Numbered from the stretch's first letter, positions 1 to 21,095 are shown. The stretch is DNA of 64,000 nucleotides from Brienomyrus brachyistius (GCF_023856365.1 NC_064549.1:11681249-11745248), one strand, 5' to 3'. The notes: a model not told the origin generated them from the sequence alone. Translations and numbers: made by a program.

Positions 1-64
1 GATCCAGTCTGACTGGAAGTATTTAATTTCCTGTCCTTATCAGAATGACACACAATAGCAGTAA

Positions 65-613
65 TCAGGCTTTAAGGGGCGGGAGAGTCCGTGGGAATGA
101 ACGATTTGACCTCCCCTCACACCTCGAACCCGGGACAGCTGGGGCTCGGAGTTGCAGACCTTCGTGGTGATTTGCACATATCCCATCATTGTTAGCAAAA
201 CAGAGCTGACTTTGTCTACAAATCATTTTTTCTATTTTAACCCCCCCCTTTACTAAAAGCAGACTTTGGTTAGAGGGTGGAAAAGGAAGCTGCTGTTCCT
301 TTAAGATCGAGTTGAGGACAATGAGAAGGGGGTACATTTTCTGAGGATGAACCTCACAGTCACTCCCCTGTCTCCATTGCAGCGTTTGCTCATGATGGGA
401 GTTCTGGTTGAGACAGTGCATTACCATCCAAACGGCCTCCTGGCAGAGAGGGGTCGCTCTGTGACAATGGCAGTAACAGAGCTGATCGACATTCTCTGGA
501 CTCTGCTGCACCCCAAATGCTGTCAGACAGTTCCTGTAGTAGCTGTGTCCTTGTCCAGGCTGATACTCAGTGATGTATGCTTGCTTCAGTTTGCGGGTCT
601 GCTTGGCCAACAC
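65..613 (-). other. Unassigned coding-like segment in an acsl3 intron (strand uncertain)
   Basis: The minus strand stays open across this stretch. From about 613 down to 370 it reads like real protein: rich in Cys, His, Gln, Tyr and Trp, for example KQTRKLKQAYITEYQPG and CYCHCHRATPLCQEAVWM. Below about 365 it degrades into low-complexity translation. The opposite strand is also open (347-658) behind an acceptor-like ctccattgcag. I do not recognise a family on either strand. No clean GT donor follows the minus-strand segment, and the first codon of the open frame is TTG, so it would have to be an internal exon or a remnant. It may equally be chance or a decayed retrocopy. Confidence 0.25.
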
Positions 614-954
614 CCATCTGGGCTCAGCCCATGTTCTCTAACCAAGCACAGACACTGACGTAAACTTCTAGACCACAAAATGTCATGCCATCTTTAATTT
701 ACCCTGGGTGAGCTCGCCGGTGAAGATTGTTAGTACTATTGCTCATGTGTTTGTTAATATGGCTATTTAACTGAAACCCTTTACATTTCAACTCATGCAC
801 CCCAATCAATCATTTCTACTTTTGTCACCTCACATTTCATTTGGAGAGAGTGCAAAGCCTGGTTCTTTGTCTTGTTTTGCAGTCTGCAGTATGCCTTTTG
901 GGGCTTATACCAGGTCCAGTGCTCAGAATGATATTGCTTGTTCTCTGTGCACAG

Positions 955-9828
<8,874 letters not shown>

Positions 9829-11650
9829 AGGGGGGACACGTCTCCCTCCTCTCTCTCTCTCTCTCTCCGCTACGACCACATCCCATCAGATGGGCCAATA
9901 CTTGAATTTACTCTGTACATGCAAGACCAAACAGCAGGACATGGCATCTTCAGTGGGACGGCAGCAGAGATCCCCCGTAAGAGTTTGTGAGACTTGGCAG
10001 ACTTGAAGAAGGGGCATGTTCATGAGAGGCGGTCTGGGGCAGCATAACCTTTCAGCCCTCATGGTGGAAACCAGAGTCCTCCACAGACGATGAGATGGGG
10101 TCAGATCAGCATCTCCAATACCAAGCAGGAGACCTCATTTATAGAGACACACACACACACACACGTATAATATTTCTTGTCTGAGGACCACATTTGACTA
10201 AATCAACATGAGGTCTATTTCTGCAGTTCTTCTCCTTGTTGTATTTGGTGTTTTTCATTTGAGAATTGTTCTATTCCTCTCCCATCGGATGTGTTTCTTG
10301 GAGTAATCCTCACAGGCTGAGAGTGCAGCATAGGTGACAGAATGTTCTGTGCATTTTTGTAATGTGTCCCTGCAGCAGTGATGAATAGTCTTGCTCTTAT
10401 ATAGATGAGTGGATTTTATCCTTCATTGTGTAGTTATGGACCTCTTCTCTCACAGTATTTTGAGCATGAGGCATGAAACAGAGAGATTGTTTGTTTTTTT
10501 TTAAACTAAGCAAAAGCCTTTTTCCAAGGACAGCATCACTGTACAAACAAAGGCAATGAGGGGTTGTTTTTTTGTTACTTTCAGCAATGTGACCTCAGGT
10601 GCGAAATAATTTCAGGGCTCCTGTATCATGAATTCAGGTTATTTGTCTGAGTGCTCGTTCTTCCATTGGGAGCCGGACCTCTGTTCATGGACCGTCTGAG
10701 ACCTACCAGACACAAGAGTCCTGGTCGGATGACTGAGAGTCCTCAAAACCCCTTTTGCTCCTTTATGAATCGTCCCTTGAGGTATACAAAAAGGGCCACA
10801 TATAAGCATCAATGCGAATGATTTGTTTTTACCCAGCTAAGCTACCTAAAGGCTCTTTCTCTTGTGTCGAATCCCCATGTTGTACAAAAACAGTCCTTTG
10901 CTTTTCTATGAGGTAGAGGAGGAGCTGTGAGTTCTTGTCCGTTTCTTAGAGACACCCATATTGTAGAAAAGGCTGCTCTGCAATTAGGCTCCATGTTTGA
11001 ATCACATTATTACTGTTGACCATTATATTCGTATAATATATGTATTCCAGTAGGAAATACCAGAATGTGCAATATTAACCCTGTTTTTTTTTGGGGGGGG
11101 TGGTGGGCTGGGGGAGGTGTTTGAAGGCAGTGTAGCTTTGCATTAGCCACAGCACTGTCCCAAAATGTGCAAAACGACTGTTGTGTGCAGGATGATCTCT
11201 GTGGAGTGTCTGTGGTCGTCCTTATGACACTGTTGCATGTGGTTGAAGAATAGTTCAGGGCTGTATACACATTACATTTATAACGGCTGTTTTTGAGGGA
11301 AATATAAAATGAGCCAAATGAAACAGGCATTTCAAGCTAGTATTATGCATCTCCTCTACTGAACGTGCTAGGAAAAACATTTGAACATACTTTGAATTGT
11401 TTTTTTTTTCCAACTTGTACTGTGTATACATTGGGAGCAGTGATCAAACTCACTGACGATGCCAGATCTATACTATATATTTTAAAACTATTTAACCTTT
11501 GCTATATTGACCGGTCTTGGGCGTTTCTTTCATGTTGGGATGGGGAAACTGCCTTGTAACATATGTTATTGCAAGTGTATCCAACTTTATTTATTTGTAA
11601 TTTGCCTTGAAATGACCAAACGAAAGTAAATAAAACTGTGGTTGATCGGT
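9829..11650 (+). other. acsl3: acsl3 3' untranslated region
   Basis: There is no coding signal after the acsl3 stop. The stretch is uniform AT-leaning sequence with a short (CA)n at about 10146-10164. It ends just after an AATAAA at 11629-11634 followed by a GT/T-rich stretch. A 1.8 kb 3' UTR is inferred; no transcript data were available. Confidence 0.75.
11629..11634 (+). terminator. acsl3: Polyadenylation signal AATAAA of acsl3
   Basis: Canonical hexamer followed within 30 bases by a TG/T-rich downstream element; it is the first clear hexamer at the end of the UTR. Confidence 0.75.
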
Positions 11651-12900
11651 TTATAGGTTACTTTTGGCGAGTTGTTGCTTCAGCATTAGAGACGCCGAGG
11701 ACGCGATTTAAATATCGCGTTTCTGCATTGTAACTGGTTAGCTGACAGTGACAGTTTGCTTGAGTGGCCGATCTGCACTGCGCCTCGTGGTTTAATTGTC
11801 TTGGGGATGTTCGCTTATTGGACTCCTGACGTCTTTATAGTGCAGGGTCTCGCGGGAACTTTATGAGCTCGTCACGGTTACGTGTTTGTCTGCAGCAGCT
11901 GATGAGAACATACGAATAACGGGGAATAGAACTTAGGCTGAGAAAAGTCTCAGTATTTCATTATACACATCTATCAGCGGCTATTCTCGCTTGTATGGTG
12001 TCCTGAACGAGCCCCCCACTCCCTCCCCCGCCAACAAAAATTGTGTGTCCATGCATGGGCGTCGCCGCCATTAAATCGTAAGGGGGACACGTCCCCCTCA
12101 ATTTCATAATTATTTGTTTGGACACCCCCCCCCCACATTAAACATAAAATATTAGTTTTATGCCAGTGTGCACCCCACGTTCAAAATGCTTCTGATGCCC
12201 CTGTGTCCATGCCCTACCCCTGCCCTCCCACCATCCAGAAAGAACCATTCGACGCTAAGACACAACCATACAAATAAATAACGATAAAAGACTGGCTTTA
12301 TATTATTTTTTAGCAATTTCGTACGAATCAGGGTAAAAAGTGCAACAATATGTCTGTGAAACTATAGGCCTATAGTTACAGTATTATGAATAAAAAGTGG
12401 TTTGTTTGGTAGCGTTTAGTAATGTGACTGATATTGCGAATTGCATTAGTATTGTACAAACTTAGAGGGGCGCTATTTAATACATTCCCTCTGACTTGGG
12501 GTCCAGCCCACCCCCGCCCCCCCTCCATCTCCAACTTCTGAGTGGTATCCTGCCTGGCTCACAAACTAGAATCTGGGCGCCAACTCTGCCAAGGTTAATT
12601 GGCCCACACGGTGGCATGATATAATTAACGTGACGGCTGCATATGTCGTCCATACCTAAATAAGCAGGTGCATAACTATATAGTTGAAGACACTTACAGT
12701 ATTTTAATATACAAAATATAAATTCCGACCTGAACAAATCCTGTTTCAATTTCCGCGTATTGTTTATTAATATGGTAATATTAATAACGGTAATTATCAC
12801 CAAAACACCAGTAACCACATCATAATTATTATTATTATTATTTTATTGTTATTATTTCTGTCATTAGTAATATAAATATTCTTGTATTAATATGACACTT
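11651..12900. other. Intergenic, acsl3 to kcne4
   Basis: No gene seen. Around 12060-12135 there is a G-rich/C-rich palindromic piece (gggggacacgtccccc) inside sequence that looks like an interspersed repeat. An (ATT)n run lies near 12826-12845. Apparent frames here have no coding character. Confidence 0.6.
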
Positions 12901-12959
12901 GTAAGGTTTGGGAGAAGCCAGCGCTGAGTTTCCGGGCCGTGTTCCCCTTCTCCTGTCCT

Positions 12960-13128
12960 AAGAACTGCAGTTTTATAGCTCAAACTTTTCCGCGTCATCC
13001 GTGACAGCCCGCCGCCCCACAGCTACTTAAACGGACCCAGCTGCGGCTACGGCTCACACTGCAGCCTTTCAGCCAGCGAGCCAATCTCGAGTGTGGACCC
13101 GTCTGATCCTCAGCAAAGCCTCTTACCG
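12960..13128 (+). promoter_or_regulatory. kcne4: kcne4 promoter and noncoding exon 1
   Basis: GC-rich sequence with a TATA-like tacttaaa near 13023 is followed by an exon-like stretch ending at 13128 in a good donor (CCG|gtaaga). The matching acceptor (aaacag) ends at 13346, one base before the kcne4 start codon. The transcription start is inferred to lie near 13050. Confidence 0.6.
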
Positions 13129-13347
13129 GTAAGAATCCCGCCTTTTGTAACATTGATATTTTTTCTCAAAATCTTTAGAAACAACAATGTACACAAGACT
13201 TAGTTATTATCTTCCCAACTATGATACTTATTGCTTAATCTTGGATGAGATAAATAACTATCCCTGCAGGAGAGCATCCAAACTTTATTACGGCAAATGA
13301 ATTTGTTGTAATATAACTTTGTTATATTTTTTCATGTTGGAAACAGA

Positions 13348-13887
13348 ATGCTGACGATGGACATCGCGCTCAACAGCACCTCTCCGGGCCTCTCCGTGCC
13401 CCCCCAGCAAAGCGACAGATCCACCGCCAGCTCCCCCGGCAGAGGGAGCGGCAATGAGTATCTGTACATTTTAATAGTCATGTCTTTCTACGGGGTCTTT
13501 CTCTTTGGAATCATGCTGGGCTACGTGCGCTCCAAAAGGAGGGAGAAGAAGAAGTCCAACGTGTTCACCAGACTGCTGCACGAAGAGGAGCAGCGCGAAT
13601 GGGGCGCCCTGCAGAAGAAACACAGCCTCACCCTGCCCACCATCTCAGGCCTGAGGTCTGTCCAGGTGTCGCTTCCTTTCAAGGGACACGGGTGCGACGG
13701 ACGGCTCCCAGTCCCGCTGTCTTGCGCGCTGTGTACCATGGAGCAAAGTAGCGTCAGCTCCCTTTGCTCCTCCGCCGACGTGCACTTCGCCATCGAGGAG
13801 GAGTCCGACAGCCCAGAGGAGGTGGCCGAGGAGGTGGTGAAGACGGCGCCGCCCGGCAGCGAGGAAAACTTCAAAGCAGCTTCGTGA
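13348..13887 (+). CDS. kcne4: Potassium channel regulatory subunit KCNE4 (MiRP3)
   Basis: A single-pass beta subunit that modulates voltage-gated K+ channels (KCNQ1 and Kv1 family in mammals) at the plasma membrane. The 179-residue frame is complete on one exon, as usual for KCNE genes. An extracellular N-glycosylation site is at N9-S-T. The membrane segment is about residues 37-59 (LYILIVMSFYGVFLFGIMLGY). It is followed by the conserved juxtamembrane RSKRREKK, then GLRSVQV and an acidic, Ser-rich tail (SSVSSLCSSADVHFAIEEE) typical of KCNE4 and absent from the short KCNEs. Two in-frame ATGs lie close together (13348 and 13357), the same arrangement as in the human short isoform; the first is kept. 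Its position just after acsl3 agrees with the human order. Confidence 0.95.
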   Translation: MLTMDIALNSTSPGLSVPPQQSDRSTASSPGRGSGNEYLYILIVMSFYGVFLFGIMLGYVRSKRREKKKSNVFTRLLHEEEQREWGALQKKHSLTLPTISGLRSVQVSLPFKGHGCDGRLPVPLSCALCTMEQSSVSSLCSSADVHFAIEEESDSPEEVAEEVVKTAPPGSEENFKAAS

Positions 13888-14234
13888 TGGTGGAGGACGG
13901 TGAGCCGCTCCCAGAACCGCCGCTGTCTCTCGAGCATCAGAAACTGATCTGGAGCTGATGGGAATCGGATGCGGTCACGGGAGACGGGGAATCAGCCGAG
14001 TATGTCTGACTGCTGCGACGCGCCTGGAACCCACTTGAACTCTTATACTAGCCTTTTCTGGTGAAATAGATTTTTTTAGATGTGCACCAAGTTTTTTGTT
14101 TTTTCCCTGTAGGCTTATTAACACGCCTGTTTTCGTATTGTGTGTGTGTATAGAGTAAATTGAGAGGTTTTGTAAATATGTAAATTTTATTCATTTATTT
14201 ATAAACATTCATTGAATTCACTTCCTCTATGTTT

Positions 14235-14240
14235 AATAAA
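14235..14240 (+). terminator. kcne4: Polyadenylation signal AATAAA of kcne4
   Basis: Canonical hexamer about 350 bases after the kcne4 stop; a T-rich stretch (tgtgtttttattt) follows. Confidence 0.7.
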
Positions 14241-14963
14241 TCATCCAAAACTATGCCCCATGTGTTTTTATTTACCGGGTCTTGCGTTTGATCGAAGACC
14301 TTCCAGTAGGGGGCAGTCATGTACAGCTGTGCCTGTACAGTAAGAACCGCAGTAGCCGATAGCGTAATGAGAGCCGCCATACATTGAGGAAACAAGTCCG
14401 CGCTGCCACAGTGATCGCCGTTCGCTCGTGCAACTTCATCTAGATTCGATAACTTCATTCTTGTATGACTGGCCGAGAATTTTTCTTTATGCAGTTTAAT
14501 TATCTGTGCTTTATTACATGACGTTGGTGGTTATTGTAAGTTGGTGAACAAGTCACGTCAAAATAGTGTGACAAAATTTGTCCTCATATATACACATCTT
14601 AAATTGAGATGTTCATTTTCCTTTTTTATTTGACCAATTCAACGTTAATTGGCATTTGTTTAAAAAATATTTATCTATATCCGCAATTTAAGTAACCTAT
14701 ACAGACGTTTCATGAATTTCCCCTTACAATTAGCATTTAGCGAAGTTGAAATACAATACTCAATCAACAGTGACCACAGTAACATCGATTCGAGCCTCTG
14801 CTCACTGCTGTGATGTTATGTACCATATAACCATCCCCTTTACAAAAGTGTAGCATTACTTGTTGCTTTGCTCAACAATTTTGCATTGTCACAATGGTGT
14901 GTGTATATGTGCAATCACATGTACATGTGTCTGTGTGTACATGTGTATACTGGTGTATGAGCA

Positions 14964-15009
<46 letters not shown>

Positions 15010-15530
15010 GAGAGAAATACTCAGCACATTAATGAGTGAGAAAGCAGACGCTGCTTGACCTCGAGTCCGGTTCCCAAACGCTCCAGAGCAGTGGAAAGGT
15101 GATGAGTTCCATTGTGTCACGTCTCCCCACGTAGCCCCCAGCACAGCTCAGCGTCTCCCCCAGGACAGGCCCTGTAGTCCAGGGCCGGGGGGGGATTGCT
15201 CCGAGTCAAATGGAATAATCGGACCAAAGGTCCCCCCCTCAATGACTCTCATTCAAGAGGTCAGATTCAGTCGATCGCTCCCTGCTGGGCGGAATTTACG
15301 CTGCAGAGGTCTGCCCCAGCTGTTACCACGGAGACCAGGCCATCACTGATCCCCGTGTCTAGAAGACAGGCCGCACGATTTACCTCCAACAGTGCACAAC
15401 ATTTGCTGTGCCCATGTTGATCGTTACCTTGGTCCCTTATGCTTCTGCTAAGACACATTTACTTCCAGAAAGAAAGTCAATTTTCTTTGACTTTGAAGAT
15501 TACCAGCACTTATAAAGCACTTTATGCTTT
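14241..15530. other. Intergenic, no gene seen
   Basis: AT-rich sequence without coding signal. It holds a (GT)n(GA)n microsatellite at about 14968-15010 and otherwise unique-looking sequence. Confidence 0.6.
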
Positions 15531-15532
15531 AG

Positions 15533-15721
15533 AGCACTGTTTCAGAAGCCAGTCCTCGGGCCACACTGGACGGATCCACATTTTTGTTTTATCTCACTTC
15601 CCAGACACCTGTAAGGTATTTAAACTCCTGATTGCTTGGTTCAGGTGTTCTGGGAACTGGGGTAAAACAAAAATGTGGATCTGTCCAGTGTGGCCCGAGG
15701 ACTGGCTTCTGAAATGCTGCT
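15533..15721. mobile_element. Palindromic MITE with about 50-bp inverted repeats
   Basis: The left arm 15541-15591 and right arm 15662-15713 are near-perfect reverse complements, with one mismatch over about 50 bases. Weaker pairing extends outward (gcactgtttcag / ctgaaatgctgc). The unpaired centre is about 70 bp. There is no transposase. This is a nonautonomous DNA transposon of unknown family. Confidence 0.85.
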
Positions 15722-16655
15722 TTAGAGATTTAATGGACACAACTCCTCCAATTTCTGTCTTGGTAATTAACATCAAGGGCTTATGAGGAGCCACCACTCT
15801 TAACTTTAATTTGGGAACCCGGAGCCCCCCAGACATGAGATACATGCTTAGTGGAGGATTCCAGGGAAAATCCCGGAGAAGCTGCAGTCACATTGCTGGC
15901 CGTGTCCAGCGGACCCCAGCCCTGCATAGCCGAGCAGACATCTGTATGTGCGAGACCCAAGCATCCTGCTGGGATGTGGAAGGTCACTGGTGAGAACACA
16001 GAGTTTGCAGAGGACATGGGTTCCGTATGAAACACCATCTATTATTTATCACAGTTTCTGAATGAAACCGAAGGAGCACTGAATTATTTATATGCATAAC
16101 GATTTTATAACAGTAAATACTTAAATGTATTTAAAGTCCAAATATTTGATGGATCATTGATGTTTTTTAAAATCCCTTTAAAATGAAGGAATGCCAAAAA
16201 TGACCTCTCAGATTGCTCAGATCATTAAAACCCTCTCTTCTGAGGACAGACGTAGTAGCAGACGTCACAGTGTGAATCTCGGGTATCTCATTCAGAGAAG
16301 GCTTGACAGCTGCTTCCGCATACCTAACCCCAGCTAACTTCACACTGGTTCTTCCTTGTTACTGGATGTCAAAAGTGATGGTCGCGCAGTTCCTTCAATT
16401 AGAGCTTAGTACTTCTGCGTCACGTGACTATTTAAAAGGAAACCAAGACGGGGTTTCTGGGTAAGTGAGTATAGTTCCAGGCCAGCAAGTCTGCTGTGGA
16501 CTGTAGAGTCTGAAACACAACTGCAGAGTAACACCAGAGAGGGAGTAATATGGGGGCTGAGTAACTCGAGCTTCAGGGTTGATTCACAGTGTGATATCTG
16601 TCACATACGAGTCCATTGGCCTCTTCTGTTCATCGCCATATTTGGCTATTTGGAA
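15722..16655. other. Intergenic, no gene seen
   Basis: Mixed sequence without splice-compatible coding frames or repeats that I can name. Confidence 0.5.
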
Positions 16656-16659
16656 AGAG

Positions 16660-17344
16660 GGTGTGTGTGTGTACATGGTGTGTGTGTACATGTTGTGTGT
16701 GTATATGGTGTGTGTGTGTATGTTGTGTGTGCACATGGAGTGTGTGTACATGGTATGTAAGTGTGTGTACGTAGTGTGTGTACATGGTGTGTGCGTGTGT
16801 ACATGGTGTGTACGTGGTTTGTGTGTGTGTACATGCGTGGTGTGTGTGTGTACATGGTGTGTGTGTACGTGTTGTGTGTGTATGTGGTGTGTACATGGTA
16901 TGTGTTTGTGTACGTAGTGTGTGTGTATGTAATGTTTGTGGACATGGTGTGTGTGGTGTGTACATGTTGTGTGTGTGTATGTGGTGTGTGTGTACATGGT
17001 GTGTGTGTGTGTACGTAGTGTGTGTGTGTACGTTTTGTGTGTGCATGTGGTATTTGTGTGTATGTGGTGTGTGTGTATGTGTGTGTGTGTGTATGTGTGT
17101 GTGTAGAGGTGGTGTGTGTGTGTGTGTGTCTGTGCCTGTGTGTGTGTGTGTGTGTAGGTGGTGTGTGTGTATGTGTGTGTGTAGGTGGTGTGTGCGTGTG
17201 TGTGTGTAGGTGGTGTGTGCGTGTGTGTGTGTGTGTGTGTGTAGGTGGTGTGTGTGTGTGTCTGTGCCTGTGTGTGTGTGTAGGTGGTGTGTGTGTGTGT
17301 CTGTGCCTGTGTGTGTGTAGAGGTGGTGTGTGTGTGTGTCTGTG

Positions 17345-17391
<47 letters not shown>

Positions 17392-17671
17392 GTGGTGTGT
17401 GTGTGTGTGTGTGTGTGTGTAGGTGTAGGTGGTGTGTGTGTCTGTGCCTGTGTGTGTGTGTGTGTGTGTGTGTGTAGGTGGTGTGTGCATGTGTGTGTGC
17501 GTGTGTGTGTGTGTGTGTGTAGGTGGTGTGTGTGTGTGTGTGTGTCTGTGCCTGTGTGTGTGTGTGTGTGTAGGTGGTGTGTGTGCGTGTGTGTAGGTGG
17601 TGTGTGTGTGTGTGTCTGTGCCTGTGTGTGTGTGTGTGTAGGTGGTGTGTGCGTGTGTGTGTGTCTGTGCC

Positions 17672-17702
<31 letters not shown>

Positions 17703-17754
17703 GTGGTGTGTGTGTGTGTGTAGGTGTAGGTTGTGTGTGCGTGTGTGTGTGTGT

Positions 17755-17785
<31 letters not shown>
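16660..17785. repeat. 1.1-kb GT-rich satellite-like block
   Basis: Alternating GT sequence interrupted regularly. The left part (16660-17040) has GTACATG or GTACGT spaced every 15-25 bases. The right part (17100-17760) repeats a longer unit, roughly taggtggtgtg-(GT)n-ctgtgcctg-(GT)n. Every long open frame here (Cys/Val-rich on +, His/Thr-rich on -) is a by-product of this repeat. Confidence 0.97.
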
Positions 17786-17799
17786 CCCCTGATGGTGCC

Positions 17800-19080
17800 C
17801 CTGATGGTACCTCTGTGGCTGTATCCTACTCCTGCGTCTCTACCTGACCTTACAGGACACTGGCGGGAGAAGACGGGAATGTCAAAAATAAAACAGCAAG
17901 TCTGCAGAACACAGGAAGAGAGTATTAATATCCATTAGCGGGAAAGAAGTCGTTGCCTGTCCTGCCATATACATTATTAATGAAGGTTCGAGGGGCTTCG
18001 TTTTTCAGCCATTGCTTCCGGGCAGAGTTAAAGTGCACAGCTACTCGGAGTATGAGTACCTCTGATACATCCACCGGTGAAAAAGGGATGGAGTACAGGG
18101 CTTTGCTCACCCAGCCCAAGATGCTTGTCCAGGGCTAGAAGCAGTCAGGAGCTGCATGGGTGGATGGATGCTGCATATTGGAAAGTAAATACACTCATGC
18201 ATTAAAATGGGAAATATTGTAGTATTTTGGCATTTTATTTTAGATTAATGACCACATTAGAATGCAGGTAATTATCATTAAATGGTACTTTTATTCTACA
18301 AAGCTGCTCCAAAATGTGGGGTGGCATGGTGATATAAGCTAGTTCGGCTGTCTCACAAGCAATTACAGAAAATGGATGTTCTAAAGTGCTTGAAAAATGA
18401 AATATCAGATTGGTTTAGGTTTAGGGTAACTTTCCCAGTGATCCCTGCAGTTTTATCTGTTAAACTTGCTCATACTGCATACATGCTGCCGGTCAGCACA
18501 AGCGTATGTAACGCTTCAGATTATCGAAGCCATGTGACTTAACGGTTGGACAGAAGTCACACGACAGGTAACCAAAACACAACTGTGCCTGTGAGTCGAA
18601 TCTGGTGCATTCATGCAGAGGTTTCCCACAAGAGCCAGTCTTAGTTTCACCAAGGAGAGAGAGGGATTTTTTAAATATGAAATTTGCACCCAGTTAGCAC
18701 AGAGCTTTAGGCTTGCTCTACGGCACCGAGCAGAAGTGTTTTTACTAAGGTCAGCTGTGAAATTATCCTTCATCATGCATCCGCACCATCTCTCTTCCTG
18801 ACAGGAGCTCCCTGACCTGCATAATAATGTAATTATTCACCTTTTCCCTATCACTTATAGCCAGAACTTTTGAACATTGCACATATATGGATAATATACA
18901 TTGTACAGTCCTAGTTTTTGCACAACTTGTATATAACTTTGCACATCTGAGTGTATAACACGCTCTGCACTGTGTGTAGTATAGTGTATAATACCTTACT
19001 GTTAATAATGTACTGTTAATGTAGTATGTTTTGCACAGCATATAATACAGCTCATAATATACTTGCACATTTCTATTGTT
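17800..19080. other. Intergenic, no gene seen
   Basis: No coding frame with gene-like character. The part from about 18860 on is AT-rich and resembles fish interspersed-repeat 3' ends (gcacaacttgtatataactttgcac), continuing into the SINE at 19081. Confidence 0.5.
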
Positions 19081-19356
19081 TGGCAACCGTAGGGTTGCAG
19101 GTTCGAGCCCTGGTTCCTCTTGACCCCATCAAAGTGCCTTTGAGCAAAGACACTGAACCCCACATTGCTCCCGGTGTGCAGGTTGGCACCTTGCATTACA
19201 GCCTCTGCCAGCGGTGTGTGAATGCGTGTATGAATGGGTGAATGTGAGGCATAAAATGTAAAGTGCTTTGAGTACTCATAGGAGTAGAAAAGCGTTATAT
19301 AAATGCAGTCCATTTACCATTTAGTCCATTTACCATTTAGTCCATTTATCATTTGC
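19081..19356 (+). mobile_element. tRNA-derived SINE
   Basis: A pol III B-box (GGTTCGAGCCC, 19100-19110) follows an A-box-like start. The body carries the common fish motif gtgctttgagtactc. The 3' end is a short tandem of a 17-mer (gtccatttaccatttag) repeated about three times, a typical SINE tail. Confidence 0.75.
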
Positions 19357-19603
19357 ATTTCATGTTGTTGGCACAAATTTATTTTTAGCTACACTACCGC
19401 ACATTAGGTAACTTACTACACTTATTGGCTTAATATTTGCTGTAATATTTTTGTAAAGTTACCTGTACTTACCTTTATACTTCACTTTGCTCTTTGCTTT
19501 TGACTTTAGTTTTACTTTACTATATTTTACCTTGACTGGTTGTTAAGCAACTGCAACAAAATAATTTCCCTCCAGTATCAGCACAGTTTTTCTGATTCTG
19601 ATT

Positions 19604-19607
<4 letters not shown>

Positions 19608-19671
<64 letters not shown>
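19608..19671. repeat. (GT)n microsatellite
   Basis: An uninterrupted GT run of about 64 bases just after a tctgattctgatt motif often found at retroposon 3' ends in fish. Confidence 0.97.
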
Positions 19672-19674
<3 letters not shown>

Positions 19675-19895
19675 GAGTGGGGGGGAGTTTCCAGTCCACA
19701 AAATCGCCATTAACATTGCAGGGTAATGCCCTGTGTATTTTATAATTCTTTATATACCTATGCATATACCATGTGACACACACAATGCGGAGGAGCAAAC
19801 GGTTACATGTAAGGGCATTAGGTAATGAAATTACAAAATAAATGTAATCTGTTACAGTTACTGAGAAAAATATGTAGTTAAATAAATTGTGATTT

Positions 19896-20120
19896 GGGCA
19901 GCATGGTGGCATAGTGTTGCCTCACACCTCTGGGACCCGGGTTTCAGTCTCTGCCTTGGCTCCATGTGTTGTGGGGTTTCCACTGGGTACTCTGGTTTCC
20001 CCCCCCAACCCCAACATCCTGGGTTGTCTCCTGCCTTGTGGTGCACTCTCTGGCATGAGTTCTGGACCCCTGAGATCCTGAATAGAATAAATGGTGACTG
20101 AAAATGAAGGATGAATGGAT
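19896..20120 (+). mobile_element. Decayed SINE, same family as the copy at 21152
   Basis: The head gcagcatggtggcatagtg, then cctcacacctctgggaccc, the ggtactctggtttccccccc block and the gatgaatgg tail match the copy at 21152-21545. It is more diverged, and the second quarter and the middle are deleted. Confidence 0.75.
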
Positions 20121-20164
20121 ACATTACAGTTAATAATTAAAACGTTGGTGATTACAAATTGGTT

Positions 20165-20900
20165 ACATTTGTACAGTCAGACCACAGAAATTCGCAAGGT
20201 TATGTTCCAGAACCCGTCGCGAATGAGGAGGATTCGCGGATGTTTGGTAATGTCACTACCAAACTATAGTTTAAACCCTAAATATGACCCCGTCATGCTC
20301 CCAAAACACTTTAATTTCATTTAAAAGTTAGCTTAATACAGTACCTTTAAAAAAACAAATGTTTGATGTAAAATTTAGTACAGTGTTGCCTGACGGATAT
20401 TTGCCACACTAGAACACTTACAGTACAGTGTATTAATGTTACCCCTACTAATTCATAGAACGCTGCCGTTTGCTTTTGCATTCACAGTAAGGTAAAATGA
20501 GTGAACGAACGGGACTGTAAACCTATTGACAGAAGTCATGTACGTAACCAAGGTACAATTCAATAAAATGCGTAAAAGAAACTTGTACTGTACGTACAGG
20601 GTACAGGTATTCAATCAATTAAAAATTACGTAAAGACGTACAGGAATAATAAGATATAAAAATACTGTATGTGCGCTAACCACGAAAAAAAGAACAAACT
20701 TTTTTGCAGGTAAAGTGAATAAAAATTAATGGTGAAAAATGTTTGTAAACCCTAAAATTACACAAGTTTGTTGCTATCTGTTGTGCGCATGTCTGAAACA
20801 GTTTGTCCGGCAAGGCTGTTGGCTGGCTATGTGTAAACGCAAAATATGATTGGTCGGTACCTTGTCGGAATTCAGGTAATCGGAACTAAACGTAAGTAAA
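20165..20900. repeat. Possible Tigger/pogo-like DNA transposon remnant
   Basis: The start (cagtcagaccacagaaattcg, then gttccagaacccgtcgcgaatg) resembles the terminal repeat style of Tigger elements. No matching right end or transposase frame could be found, so the boundary is a guess. Confidence 0.3.
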
Positions 20901-20944
20901 CAAAGATAAAGCCAATTTAAAATGGGGCATCCTGAACTAAGTGC

Positions 20945-21095
20945 AGAATAGGGGCCTGAATCTCGGATAACTTGTCAGATTTAAGGTACCCTAGTTTAAA
21001 TGGACTTTATCTTAGTTCACCTTTGCCCAAACTACCATAAACCTGATAAGTTATCCAGCTAAGAAAGAAATCCCGGCTTCGCGTTGCAAAATAGC
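20945..21095. mobile_element. Palindromic MITE copy A
   Basis: It contains ttaaggtaccctagtttaaa, then tggactttatctt and the end ccagctaagaaagaaatcc. The same blocks occur in inverted order at 26165-26295, so this is a repeated, partly palindromic nonautonomous element. Confidence 0.6.

Noticed and set aside
16584..17710. Long open frames of Cys/Val or His/Thr repeats on both strands
   Set aside because: They are translations of the GT-rich block; no start, splice or composition evidence for genes.
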